Shown here: in pieces, positions 12,605 to 25,759 of the stretch
Position numbering within the stretch: the stretch's first letter is position 1
Layout of the letters: each line of letters starts with the position of its first letter
Source: Diorhabda sublineata
Lineage: Eukaryota > Arthropoda > Insecta > Coleoptera > Chrysomelidae
Assembly (NCBI RefSeq): GCF_026230105.1
Contig: NC_079474.1
Span: forward strand, 41,926,294-41,990,293
Direction of reading: 5' to 3'
DNA length: 64,000 nt
Program-made: the position numbers and the translations under genes
Notes under the pieces: model-generated
What the model was told of the DNA's origin: nothing
Database searches by the model: none
Seen by the model: only the letters and a program-made list of their open reading frames with translations

Positions 12605-15600
12605 ATGATACAAATTTCGGTCCAAAAAGTCAGTGGTTGTCGTAAAGGTATGTGGAATTGTTTTGTACATAAATATATATTACAATAGATTGATCTACAC
12701 CGTAAGCCCTTTTTCCTCATTTAGTGGCTTTGCATTGTGGCATATTCATTATGAAACGGTAAATATTTTTAGAATTACATTATATTTAATTATAATAGTT
12801 GATTGTTTTAATTTCTATATAAATTTGACAGTTTGTATTTGTAAGGAGTTGAAGAATTGTTTACTATTCACAGATAGCCAAGAAGTAAGCGGAGTCGTTA
12901 TGGAAAATGGTCCAAAGGACCCTCTATTTGAAGTCCAGGTGTCTGAGCACACAAAGAATGGAGCAGTTAGCACCGTAATGGCAAAATTCCCTGATTGGAA
13001 TATTCCTATTAATCAAGAAAATACGACAGAACATTCTAAAGCTGCGAACATTAATGGTGATGACATTAATTTTGTGATTAACGAAGAAAATTCATTAAGT
13101 TCTGAAAGTGACGCCTTAGTAATTGATGAGAGTGTTAATAAGATACAAAAAAATAATAAAAAACCTGATCAAAAATTGACATTTAACCCAGAAGAAATTT
13201 CAAATAATTGTAGTGAAACAGTGACTCATTCAAATCCGTTTTTTAATGAATCCCTTTTTGAGTTAACACAACTTCATCAAAATAACCAGGAAGATGCAAT
13301 TAGTAGTTCAGGAAACAAGTTTGAGAAGAATATAAAAAAATATAAAAAGAAATTGAAGCCAAAACATCAAATAACAGAATATGCTCAGTATTTAGGACTT
13401 CAACCATCAGTTCAGTTCAAGTGTCCCAAGTGTAGTAGGACAGGTTTTGATACTCTACCAATATTACAAGAACATGTAGCTCAGTGTAATGAAGAAAATG
13501 TACAAGATATAATACAAAATCGTTCTAGCTCTGGATTTAAGTTAACTCGTAAAGTTTTTCTTTGCTCAGCATGCGGTACATACTATGAAAATTGGAACTT
13601 GTATATACATATGCTTGAGTTCCATAAACGATATATATGTTTATACTGTTTAGGAATGTTTTCATTGTTAGAAGATCTTTGTCAACATATTCAATCTAAA
13701 CACAATCTTCAACCAGGATATAAAAATACTCTTGATGAGTTTTTTAGTGTTTATAATGAACCCTGCTATATAGCGTGTTGTGAGTGTGATAAATTATTTA
13801 GTGAGCAAGACAATTTTTTTTATCATAATTGTGTTGGCAAAAATAAACCTAAGAAACTCCCAGTTAAACAACAAATTACCCCTGAAAATCACGTAACAGG
13901 AGAATCTGAAACTAATATAGAGAAGGTAGAACCAGAAGTAACCAAGGAACAGATAACAGACATTATGGATTCCGGTGTTACTCAGGGTAAGTTATTCATT
14001 CAACTGAATTTTTGTTTTCAAAAGATTCTTGATTATTGCCTCAATTAATTTCTAATAACTATTCAATTTATCTATAGCAAATCAACAAGGGGTATGAACC
14101 TGATCCCCTCAGAAAATAATTAAATTTCCTATAAAAGTTGTCCATATAGAGATTAAGAAATAAATTTTTTCCAAATATCTCAAATGGTTTAAAAATCACG
14201 GCTATGTGAAGTTTCTCAAAAGCTTTCTTGTAATTGAGCTAGGGATATAGGAGTTTTTTCCTTCCTTTTTTTATTTTTACAAACACCATCTAAAGTTCTT
14301 TTTCCAAAGTGAAAAAACTCACAGCATTTATTGACCTTCTCCACACAAGAAATTTTTGAATACCCATTTCAGCCAAGAAGTAAAAGGGAACGTAGCAATA
14401 TCATGCTTATATGCCTGCAAATTTAAGTGTATCAAATATATGTTTAAAAATATTCTCTGAAGATACAACATAGGAAACAGTAACAATCCAAAAATGCCCT
14501 GAAAAGCTACAAATGGATATATAACCGCTATATATGACCAAACATTGTGGCTGGCATATGTGTTGGATAAGAATGAAGATTAACTAAAAGTGACTTTCCT
14601 GCATCTTGCTGGTCCTTAGTCATCAATTTCATATCCCAGAAAACCGGACATATTGTAGATCCTACCGACAGATGTTGTAAAGTTGATGCCACCACTCCTA
14701 CAGGAAGGAATTATATAAAAACTTCACAAATCATCAAGTTATGAATAACTTTTACCTAAGATGTAATGTTAAAAATTTAATTTTAAGTTCATGATTAAAT
14801 GTTATATAAGTAGTAAAAGAATCTGTAGTAGCTAAGCTGACTAATAGTTTCATAAAATATCCTTTTTAGCCTCCCACTCTGAAATTCCATTTATTGGAAT
14901 TTTTTGAAAATTTAAAAAATACAATTTGAGAAAATCCAAATTTTTAATGTGAAGTTTCACAAACACTTTTTATAATAAAGTACGTTGAGTTGCATATCAA
15001 AATAAAGAGCATTTGAAATTGAGTAATATGACATTACTCCTATATCTCCAACATAGGAGAAAAGCGATTGAGATTTTGGATTTTGGGAAACTTCACATAG
15101 CCATAATTCTAAAAATGTTTAAGATATTTGAAAAAAATGTGTCTATTTCATATGGAATGACCTTATCATCCAATACACCAGTATTATTCTCTGGTTTAGT
15201 ATTTTTGTCTTATATTTAGATTTGTACAAAGAGCTATGGAATGAGTGTTTCTTCTTGACTCCTTAGTAGTTTGTTGGAAATAACTGGATTCTTCCTTTTA
15301 ATTTTTAAGTGCAAATAGTCTTCTATATTTTTTTATACAGAAATCCTTTATAGCTTATCAAGGAGGAATTTTTTTAATGAGAAAAGCAAGCACAACAGGG
15401 TAAACCCTTCTACACTCCAGTAATTTGAGTGGTGCCTGCCTTGTGGATATGTCTTTGGATATTTATTTTTAACTTCTGTAGGTTGTAGTGTTCTGAAATG
15501 ACTTGCTGATTCCACAGGCTTGCACTTCTCCAAAAAAAAGGAGAACCAATAAATTGACATCTGGACATCTGCAGGCGAACTCTGTGTTCATGAACCACGT

Positions 15601-18600
15601 CCGCCTGTCAAGTAGGTCTTGCAAAAACTAGATGGGACTATGTTGGTTAGCCCGAAAGTAGAAATTTATTATCAAAGTATCCAATACAGTTTTCTAAATT
15701 CATTTCTTTCGTTCGCTTATAGAAATTAAATCAAATGTCTTATCCAAATATTTGTGGTACTTTGATATAAATTATGATATGATTTTATATCGCCTCCATT
15801 TTTTATCTAGCTATTACTTTTGTTAGTTGCTGTTTCCAATTCTATTATTTCCTATTGACATTATAGCTGTATATTAAGGCACACTTAAAAATCTTGTATC
15901 ATGTCAAAAAGACAGTGGAACTCAATTTCTATTCCTTTAATCACTTTTTAACTCACACTCTCTCTCTAAAACTACGCTGATGTTACAAGGTTCATTCAAT
16001 GGCATTGGTGTGATAAATTATTATGTGAAGCAATGAAAAGTTATTAGTAAGTATATAAATACCTATATATAAGTACAAAGTAAATCTTGGAATTACCTGT
16101 GCAATGTTAAAAATGCTATTCAAAAGTTACTCTTCCTCTTATATTTGGAACATTTATACATAAACCAGTGAAATTTGAAAACTGATTATTAAGGATTGCG
16201 AAGTTCTCAACTAGTGATAATAGATAATGTTTAATATTAATTACAGATTGAGGAATCTACTGTGATAATTGCTCAAAGTAAGCTTCATTTACTTCTCATA
16301 CATTTTCAAAAGTGTCTGCGGGAATAGCCCCACATTCTACCAAAATACATTGTTTTAATGTCAATATTGTCAATTTCAGTGGCGATATCCCCATATAAAT
16401 AAATTCAAAGTACCAATTGTGTGGAAGAGCACCATCCTATTGGAATGTTATTTCCAAATTACCAAATCCTTCTAGATTTAGAATTTTTTTTATTACCAAA
16501 AAATTCTGATGAAATCTAGTTAATAAATTGTAGGATTTAAGAAAAAGTGCCAATGAGAGAAATTTTTATGTGCGAAAAAGAGATATCAATTTTTTCACAA
16601 TACAAGTTTAAAAAACTTAATATGTAATAGGTATTTAATGATACTACATGTGAGTATAGAGGATAGTTAATGCCCTTGCCCGTGGTATTTCCAAAATGCC
16701 AAAACGAACTGAATGCCTGTCTTTGATTTGACAAATATTTTGCGTTGAATATTTGTTTCAAAGTTATCATTGCGAAAAGAGGAGAAAATAAAGATACAAA
16801 TAATAATTAATTTATAGGCTGACACTAAGTATAAGCCTGTAAATCATGGTTTTGTATTATCTCCATCATACATTAGTCAGCAAATGTGTTTATCAAGTAC
16901 ATGGGAGTCATACAGAAGATATGTTTTTAATGTATTATATTGATTGTGTGAATAGTTGGTAACAATAAAGGTATAACTAATTAGTATTATTGTTTACATT
17001 TTTTAATCTTAAGAATGAAAATGAAAAACACATTATTTGTGAAAATCATATTTCTTGGAAATTTAGTAGTAAAATGTAAACATACATATACAAAGCATAT
17101 TACTGATTAAGCAAAATTGCTTCAATTTATGAAAACAGTAAAAGAACAGAGTATGTAAAATATTTGATATCTTTATAAGATTATTGATTTTTAAAATATA
17201 TTTATAATAAATATCAAAAGGGATTATTGATATGTTGTTTTTAGTTGTAGAAAATGCAGAACCAAGCATAATAAATGGTAAACATTTAACAGAGTCCAAT
17301 AATGATGAAACAGAAATGAGTATAGAAAAGGAAGAAAGTAGCCTTTCTAATGGAGCTAATAACACCGAGTCTCAATCACCTAAAGAATCAATTTGCCCTC
17401 TATCCGAAAATATGGATGATAATAAAGAAGATTTTGAAGAAAATCAAAGTTTTGAGGATTCCATTAAACAAGAAAATACTGAAACATCAACAGATAACTG
17501 TGATATCTCAAATAACAAATCTGATTATCAAAATAACATTAATGAACATCAAGCTGATTATAACAATTCCATGAGAAAAGATGATCAAGAAGTTTTGGAC
17601 GAATCTGAAGAAACCAGAAAAGTGCCAAAATTGTCACTTAAACTGCCTAAACTAGATTCTTATGAACCAGAGCCTGAGGATAGTGATGACAGTGAAAAAC
17701 TTACTATGGAAGTAGACCAGGTGGAAAGTGATGACAATGAAAATGAGAATGAGTTGGAAACAAAAACCAATAACGAAGAACAAAGTACAGAAGAGATTAA
17801 GGCAGAATCACAAGAAAATGAAATGCAATCTTCTAAAAAACAAGAAAATCACCTTCAAGTTGCAGGACCTGATATTCCTGTGATTGAGTTACAGTTAGAA
17901 CAACCTTTGGATAAATTTGATCCTAGAATTTTACTGCAAAAGTGCTTAAAAATGACAGTTCCCACTTGTATTTATTGTAATCATGCAAGAAAAATAGCAG
18001 TAAATGGTAAACAACTAGGATTGCATTGTATTGCAGAACATAGATTTTCTGCAATAGTAAATAGTATAACTGCTGAAGAGTTGATACCACAAAACTTTGT
18101 TAATAGGTAAGTAAAAAGTGAAAATAATGAAATATATACCAGCAGTCCTGAGTTATACATTTAAATAATTAGTAGTTAATAGATCTACATATAAAAAATA
18201 TCCTTATCATTTTTAAGAGCAATAATACAATTTAATAATTTTTGCACAAATCTAAATTATTTATTAAATATAAGGAAGTACTTAATATATAATAAACTTA
18301 TTATCATTGCTAACAATGTAGTATATTCTTGAATTGAATAATCAAACCTCATAATTGAAATATTTTCATAAATATTTGATTCATTATGTTTGTTTCAGGA
18401 TATCGGAATGCTTAGATGAATTATCATCAGTCTTCTTCAACTTGGAATCCAGTTTCAGTAATGAAGCAATAACCTTTTCACATCTGTTTGAATGTTTTCA
18501 GTGCCATTTTAGCACAACAGTTCACAAGGAGTTGTACCTACACAATCGGAAATATCATTCAAAAAATATGCTGTTGTGTATTATGTGCAAATCAAACTTT

Positions 18601-21600
18601 TACAGTTACAGTGAACTCATATGTCATTTATGTCCCGGTTTATACGTGTTAGATTATGAATTAACATTTAAATGTTGCATGTGTGTTCATGATGATTTGC
18701 CCAGTTCATTTCGGTTGATGGTTCATCTAAGGACAAAACATAATGTTTGTGATGTTTGTTTGGACAGTTGTCATACCCAACATCGGTTATCAAATCATGT
18801 TTGGAAGCATAAGTTACATCATTTTTGTTACAGGTATGTTATATGTCTAATATTAGTCTAGTTAATACCATAAAATTGTTCCATATTATATATAAAATTA
18901 CATAAAAATTTTAATATTCAATACCAAATTGTTTACAAATACTACTAGGCTAGGTAGGAATTATTCAAAAAGATTTCAGTTTAATATTTTAAAAATCACA
19001 TAATTTCTTTTGAAAGTGATATGGATATTAAATAGGCAATCCAGTTTTTTAACAAGTATATATATGTATCCAATAGAATAATATAGAGCCACTTTTGTTG
19101 GTATTTGATATGTTTTTCTTGTCGCCATAAATATGAACTTTCAAAACTTTATTTATCCACAGAAGCAATCAAAATTGATAATTATCACTATTTTTTTTAT
19201 AATGGATGGGTTGAAAATTATAACTTCTTACGATATCTCGATCTCTATATAATTACACTAATGTGTAATTTGTTTTATTGGGTAAAATGGTCCAAACATC
19301 ATTTTTGGAATTTCTGCATTTATCCCCTGTGTATTTTGCATCCCAGAAATATTATTTAATATTATAGATTAATCCAATAATATCATTTGTGTACACATGA
19401 TATACCTAATTGATATTCACAGAAAAAAACTCCCACTACAGTTTTCGCAATAATCTGTCTCTAGTTTCTTATTCGTTTCCATTGAGACATCATCAGATAA
19501 TGACTTGGTATTTGTTCCATCATGTTGTCAAATTTTCTTTGCAGCTTATTGATCAACTTGGAAACTACAACAACCACATTTGTTTTTCAAAACCAAAGTA
19601 AAATTTAATAACTTCATCCAACATTTTTCGAAACAAATAACAAGAAACATATATAATGCTCTTTGCTTCTTCCGTGAGAACGTACTTATACCTGCTTTTC
19701 GTTAATAATTTACAATCTTAATATTTTAAAAAATGTAAAAGTATTATCTCACAATATATTACCATTTTCTTTACACAAGCAAAATACAATATAGACATTT
19801 GTTGGTGGCCAAGAGTCTGTTGACACATAGGCCCGTCGTGCCCATACAATATAGAAGTCAACTTACCAAAATAGTTATATTCAATATATCTCTTGGGTTT
19901 ATCTGTCATCAAAGATTAACTCTTGTGATAATTCTTTGATCAACTTTTAGTTCAGTAGCTATCACGCATATTTGCTTAAGTGACATTCTTCATTGTTAGC
20001 TTTAAATGCAAGGGAGGTTGAGTATAAACAATTTTTTTTATTATTATGTAGTTTTAGGTTTTATTTAAATTGTTTGTATTGATTACAAAAAATGTTGTCT
20101 TACATATTGTTTTTGGTAATAGGTGTGGTATAGCATATAGAAACAAACCAGACATTACCAGGCATTTATTCTGGAAACATGGTACAGAAAGCGTTCTTTG
20201 TAAGAAATGCTTACAGAAAAAGTGGCCCCATGTCTACCATTTTTGTATTCCTCCCTCGAGCTTTGGGTGTGATGAGTGTGGATTAACTTTTTCTAGAGCA
20301 GTTTACCTTAAAGTTCATAAACGATTACATACAAATGAATATAAACATGCGTGTACATTTGAAGGGTGCGAGGAAAAGTTTATATCTAAAAAATTGTTGG
20401 CGACGCACGAAAGGAAGCACTTTGAACCTTCCGAAGAACCTAAAACAGAAGAAGTTGAACCCAATAAAGATGAAGTAAAAGAAGAGGTATGCTTTAAACT
20501 ATTATTATCAATAATTAATAATTAGAGTAATTGTTTGATATCTGCATAACTGCAAAAATTTTCAAAATTCAACACAATTTCTCCATATCTTTAAAATATA
20601 TACATTTGTATTATATTAAAAAATATACTGAATATCAATATATATATACCCTGTCAAAGTGTCATATGATTTAAAAAATATTAACACAAACAAACATGTT
20701 TTATATTGTTTCAAACAAAATTTATCTCATTTTAGGTAGACCGGAATGATCAGGAACTGTTGAAGGAAGATGAAAAGAATGGAGAGAAACCAAAACCGAA
20801 AATTGACGTTCTTGAAGATTTGCCAGCACTGAATCTTTCTGAAAGTGACAGTAGCAGTGAATCGGAAACTGAGGCTAATCCTCCAATTAAAAAACAGGAC
20901 TCTGTAGAACCAAAACAAGAGACTTTAAATCCAGAAACTGAACTGGAACCTCCAGGAGAATTGCCTCCTTTGGATATTCTCCAAGAGCATAAATCAGCTA
21001 TTGAAACTCCAGAAGAAAACACCAGCATTGTTATGCAGGGCATATGGGACAATTTCAAAAATTATCAAGAGAAACAGCATAAATTGGATATTATGTTTAA
21101 TGATCAGGAAAAAACTGATAATTCTGAAATATCTGTTGTGGAAAGCGAGAAACCTGATAAATATCTAGTTTTAAGTGAGCATAATTATTGCGCTTCCCCT
21201 GATGAGATTACTAAAGATACCACATTGGTTGAAGTTAAACTTGCTCTCACTGAAAGTGTTGATCATGATTATTGCTTTTCCAAACCTGAAGGTATGTGTT
21301 TTTTTTTTGTTGTGTAGGTTAAATAATTCATAATAATTATAAAATGGTGTGTTTAAGGTTCTGGAAAGGAAGAAGAACCAACTGTTGAACAGCCAATCAC
21401 TGCCGTAAAGGACGATAAAAAGGAAGCAACAAAAACAACAAAAAATAGCTCGTCAAGTAGTAGTAGTGATTCAGATTCATCAAGTTGTTCTTGCGGATCA
21501 AATTGCAGTTGTAGTTCTAGTTCAGGCAGCTCGTGTTCATCATCTGACAGCTCTAGTTCAGATAGTTCATCAGAAGAAGGACGAAAAAGGCAGTTGTTGA

Positions 21601-24600
21601 AGAAGGAGAAAAGAAAGGAGAGGGCAAAGAAACTGAAGGAAGAACAAGAAAAAGGTAATATCTCAACATTTTTAAATTCAATTTGTTTTGAAAGCTTTAG
21701 CAATTGTCTTGACAGTTTTGTAATTATTTTAGCCAATAAAGTGGACATAGTATCAGATGCTGTTCCTATTGTTATTGAAACTCCGATAAGGGAATCCGAT
21801 TTAGAAACTACTGAAAGTGAAACTGACGAAGAATTTTATGATGAAGCACCCCAAAAACTAGCAAAAAAAATTCTCGAAGAAAAACGCCAACAACTTCTCG
21901 AATTAATGGGACCAAATAATATTCCGAATGGTTCATTCATAGAAAGTATAAGTCGACCTCCTACTCCACCATCAGAAGTTATAGAACCGGAAGAGAAGAA
22001 GAAGAAAAAATCGAAATCTAAAAAAAAGAAAAAGAGAAAGAGCGAGAAGAAACTGGCAGAATATAGTGAACCCATTGTTAATAATATTATATCACCAGAT
22101 ATTCCTATTCCTCCATATTATCAACAGTTTCATCAACAGGTATTTGTTATTATTGTATTATTATTATTGATTTATGCTTATTAAAAACTGTGGATCAAAA
22201 TATGAGGGGAAGCTTTTGCGAATTTATTAATATAGAATTATAGAAGTTTGTGATTAAATTGATCGATGTTTTTCTTATTTTTATTTCTACTACTGTAGTT
22301 CTACAATTTAATAACATTGTAAGGTAATATTTGTGTTTTTTCATCTTATACATAGATAATTTTGCAACCATATTTTTATAGTATTTCTAAAATTATTAAT
22401 TGAAATGATAATCAAATTGGGTGTTCCAAAAAACTAATATTCAGTCAGCAAATTTGATATCAATAGAAAACAAATTATGCATAAATAACTAGAACAGTAG
22501 GTGTCATATCTGTTACAACTCAAATTTTTTTTAAAGATTTTGTATTTACAATGCAAAAAATTGAGTGCCTATATATTTATTGTATTTAATTTTTATAGCA
22601 ACAACTGCAACCTCAAACGCCATCTGTAGCGCCCATTACTTTAACAATATCAAGAAATTCCCCAGTATCCAGTCCATTGCCATCTGTATCTACCCCAGTA
22701 TCTCTAGCACCTTATTCTAAAGTACAAACCGAACCTACTTTTAGTAAACAAGATTCAGTAGAAAAGAACTTGAGAGCGTCGAAACGTCGAAGAGTACCTA
22801 ATAAATTTTACGGATATTCTAGCGAAGAAGAAGTCGATAAACCTGTATCTAAACAGCGTAAGACCGAGGTTAGTTGTACACGCTCAATATATTATGTTCT
22901 ATCGAAATTTCTTGGCATTTTGTAGTTATTTTGATACAACATTATATTTTCTTGAGTTAAATCCAAGAATTTTTGAATTAAAATACAAATAAGGTGAATT
23001 GGACATAATACATGTTTATATACTCTTTTATTTGCAGTCATCTCAAACCCCACGTTCACCTATGGTAGTTCCTCCTATAACAATAAAAACTCCAACGCCT
23101 ACTCCACCTCAACCACCTATTGAACCTATTTCCATCCGAACTGGAACACATCTTAGTGATTTTAGAGTGCAACGTCCCAGACCGAAGCCTAGCATTCCAC
23201 CTATAAGACTGTTGAGCAGTCGCGGATTAGGTGACGGAGATAGCGAGAGCGATTCCAATGATTCTAGCTCGGATGAGCAAACAACTGTTACACCAAAACC
23301 TGCTCAGCCACAATTGTATTGTTACTGCAGGTGTCCATATGATGAGGTTAGTTAATTTTCTTCTTGGTATGGCATCAAATATGCTGGTGAGGAAATCACT
23401 CCTTTAGAGCCAGATTTATGGGTTACAGTTTATTTTATTCAAATATTTCTTTTGTGTGATAATTTGTTTTGTTTTAAGCTTATTTTTAATGAAAATCAGT
23501 TTAAAATAAAATAACGTGCAGAAATACGTTTCGACATATCAAAATATTTTGATAAAGACCAAAGTAGGTCATAAGGTCACTTTTTTACTCAACTTTTTAC
23601 TTCTTAGACATTTTTATGTTTTTCGTGATAATTTGTTTTGATTTTAGGTCTCTTTTCTATGAAAATCAGTTTAAAATAACGTGTAGAAATTGACGCCAAA
23701 ATATTTTCATAAAGACCGAAGTAGGTAGAAACGTAGAGACCTAAAATCAAAACAAATTATTATGAAAAGCATATAAAAAGGTCTAAGAAGTAAAAAGTTA
23801 TAAAACATTTCTAGTTTTTGCCTGATAACGTGTATATTGTATAAACATATTTTATTTAGAAGTTAAACGAGTCTCCATGGATGTAATAAACGCGTTTGAA
23901 TTTATTTTCGTGCGCGTTATTTTTTAATATATTCACTAAAATTATTTAACATAAAGGTTACTACAATGTGCATGAAATACTTAGGTAACTAACGCATTCA
24001 AATGAATGGGGATTAGTCATGGACCTAATAAAGGTTATGGACTCGCTCTATCTATCTTTTTACAGGATGTCAACATTAGAAAAAGATGTTCGAGATAGGC
24101 AAAAAGCCAAGTAAAATGACACTTTTTTGAAAATTTTAAATTAAATACTAATTAATACTTACTCAATATTGGTGACTAGCGATATTTAAGGAAAATAATA
24201 GATAATAAACTAAAAATTAATATATAATTATTTTTTTATTTCATTAAAGGTAAGACATGCTTTTAAACTAGTTTATTTATAAATTTAAAAAGATTTACTT
24301 TATAATATAATAATAATATTTATTAATGCTTCTAAATGTTCTTGATTTTGAGGTCTCTTCTGTTTTAAAATTAGTTTTTTTTAATAACTTTTGAATGATT
24401 CATAAAAAATGATGTTTCGAATTGCTGCTGCATTGCTTTTGGAACCTGATGAACAGGTTAGTTGTTACGGGAAAGGTAACTAGACTTCTCCCTAGAATTG
24501 CTACTTGCACGAAATAAAAATGGCACCAAATCTATAATGTTGCAATTGCGAGATTTTGCATGAAGTATCTTATATTTACAATGATTATTGTCATATTCCT

Positions 24601-24887
24601 AACCATTTACTCAATACCTTGACAAAATATATATCGGAAACTTTCCACTACTTTCTTATATACTTTTTTATGTTTTACCTCTTTTTCTTAATAAAAGGTC
24701 TTTTATCATTATTATTTTCAAGGTTTCGGAGATGATTGGATGCGACGCTACCGATTGTGAAATAGAATGGTTCCATTTCGAATGCGTTGGAATTATGGTA
24801 CCGCCTAAAGGACAGTGGTTCTGCCCCGACTGTCGAAAAAAGAAAACAAGAAGAGAGATAATGCAGCAACATATGAAAAACAATTAA
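12605..24887 (+). CDS. Large C2H2 and PHD-finger nuclear protein, tentatively MEP-1
   Basis: Complete gene. Exons: 12605-12647, 12874-13986, 17245-18106, 18399-18833, 20123-20486, 20736-21291, 21358-21654, 21733-22139, 22599-22868, 23038-23346, 24723-24887. All junctions are GT-AG and in frame, 1606 codons plus stop. Exon 2 has diverged C2H2 fingers (CSACGTYYENW, CLYCLGMF). Exon 3 is acidic and ends in CIYCNHARK. Exons 4-5 form the main finger block, including CGIAYRNKPDITRHLFWKHG and HVYHFC. Exons 6-9 are Ser/acidic/basic linkers, with a Ser/Cys-rich run in exon 7 and a KKKKKSKSKKKKK-like basic run in exon 8. Exons 10-11 make an ING-type C4HC3 PHD finger (about residues 1544-1589, spacing C-1-C-12-C-4-C-5-H-2-C-12-C-2-C). 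Finger arrangement plus a C-terminal PHD fits insect MEP-1, partner of the Mi-2 remodeller. That identification is from memory and about 55% sure, so no symbol is given. ATG 12605 follows an in-frame stop; ATG 12900 is an alternative start. Confidence 0.88.
14137..15162. mobile_element. Element with long (about 120 bp) imperfect terminal inverted repeats
   Basis: In intron 2 of the MEP-1-like gene. The left arm 14137-14255 (ccatatagagatt, ggctatgtgaagtttc, gggatataggag) is matched in reverse by the right arm 15036-15162 (ctcctatatctcc, gaaacttcacatagcc, catatggaatgacc). The interior has no open frame with a recognised domain. It looks like a nonautonomous foldback or MITE element. The identity between the arms is roughly 70-75% by eye. 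Confidence 0.5.
15350..15640 (-). mobile_element. 3' end of a jockey-like non-LTR retrotransposon
   Basis: On the minus strand the frames read SPFFWRSASLWN and EHYNLQKLKINIQRH, the usual ending of jockey/CR1-like reverse transcriptases (SFFPRTSRLWN...FKSRV..HL). The same end is present on the plus strand at about 57410-57650, with shared stretches such as tgtcaatttatt and acaagcctgtggaatcagc. It lies in intron 2 of the MEP-1-like gene and is broken. Confidence 0.55.
16240..16460 (-). mobile_element. Possible mariner-family transposase tail remnant
   Basis: Minus-strand frames give LFIWGY and, after frame change, IPADTFENV and EVNEAYFEQL, which resemble the end of mariner-type DDE transposases (FLWGYLK ... 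IPANTFENV). The fragment is short and frameshifted, so the identification is weak. It lies in intron 2 of the MEP-1-like gene. Confidence 0.3.
18850..20100. other. Intron 4 of the MEP-1-like gene, nothing recognised
   Basis: AT-rich intron between exons ending 18833 and starting 20123. Small open frames at 19105-19359 and 19410-19601 have no recognisable domains and low-complexity composition. I see no supported feature. Confidence 0.4.
23430..23805. repeat. Foldback/MITE-like repeat with about 62-bp inverted arms
   Basis: In the intron that splits the PHD finger. From 23590 to 23799 the sequence folds back on itself. The left arm begins aactttttacttcttagac and ends gattttaggtctc, and the right arm is its near-perfect reverse complement. 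A second, partial copy of the core (gtgataatttgttttg, atgaaaatcagtttaaaata, aaagacc.aagtagg) lies directly upstream at about 23455-23580. Related pieces occur at 24326-24393 and 43421-43510, so this is a dispersed family. Confidence 0.6.
24326..24393. repeat. Dispersed repeat fragment shared with 43421-43490
   Basis: The string taaatgtt.t(c/t)gatttt.aggtctcttctgttttaaaattagtttttt occurs here and again at 43430-43482 with only a few differences. Part of it (gattttaggtctctt) is also in the foldback at 23640. These are therefore three pieces of one dispersed repeat family. Confidence 0.6.
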
Positions 24888-25133
24888 ATTAAAAACTGTT
24901 TTGAATTGAATTATGTGATTGATAAATGTTTTAAGACTAAGTGAGTGGTAAAGAACTTGTAGTTTTTACGTTTGGTTCATTGAATTTGAATTATTATTTT
25001 CCCATGAAGCTCTTAGATAATTTGTATAGGCGACTCAAGTTACCTAATATTTTGTTAAAATAAATTTACAATGATTATATCTGAGAGAGTAATTTGTAGT
25101 ACTATATATATTTTTAGTTTTTGAAATTGTATT

Positions 25134-25139
25134 AATAAA
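25134..25139 (+). terminator. Candidate polyadenylation signal of the MEP-1-like gene
   Basis: AATAAA about 250 bases past the TAA stop at 24885-24887, the first canonical hexamer I see downstream of the gene. Cleavage is expected 10-30 bases further on. Confidence 0.5.
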
Positions 25140-25759
25140 AATTGAACCTATATTTTCATAGGTTCACAATTATATAAAAAAAATTGTTTCTAGTACATTA
25201 TTAACGTTGAGTTCTTATACTTTATATGGCATATAGTCTATTTATTGACAATGAATATAAAACATAATATTTACATTATTAGTTTAAAAAAAGTTATTTA
25301 TTATACTGGTTAGGAAGTCTTTATTATAGTATTATAGTTTTGACAAATAATTTTTTGTGACTTAGGTATTGAGGAATTCTGTCATCTAGAGGCTTCTTTC
25401 CAAGGAAACGATACTAGATTATCAGTTAACAAATTTTAAAATGATCTAATTCATCGTATATAATCTGGTTGAAGGTAATGGTATTTTTCATAATTATATA
25501 TATTATATAATGTTCTAAGATTGAAATGGAAATTATTAAAAATAAAAAAAAAAATATTTATAACAAAAAAATAAAATTTCGATTAACAAATAAAGTTGGC
25601 ACTGTATGTGGGTGGAAAAGATTAAAATTACAAATCTACATTTTCCCTTGAAAGTAAAAACTTTTAATCATTTCTTCACAAGAAATATCGAGATAAGTAT
25701 ATTATTAATTTATCTATCTCAAATGTATCAGACTTTCAACTTTTTTATATATATATATA

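Noticed and set aside
12108..12645. Open frames just upstream of the MEP-1-like gene
   Set aside because: AT-rich chance frames; the 12421-12645 frame ends in a stop just before the first exon's donor and is in the wrong frame for the protein.
20750..22075. Minus-strand Ser/Leu/Phe-rich frames
   Set aside because: Shadows of exons 6-8 of the MEP-1-like gene (reverse of Ser, Glu and Lys codons).
24668..24883. Minus-strand cysteine-containing frames
   Set aside because: Shadow of the PHD exon 24723-24887.
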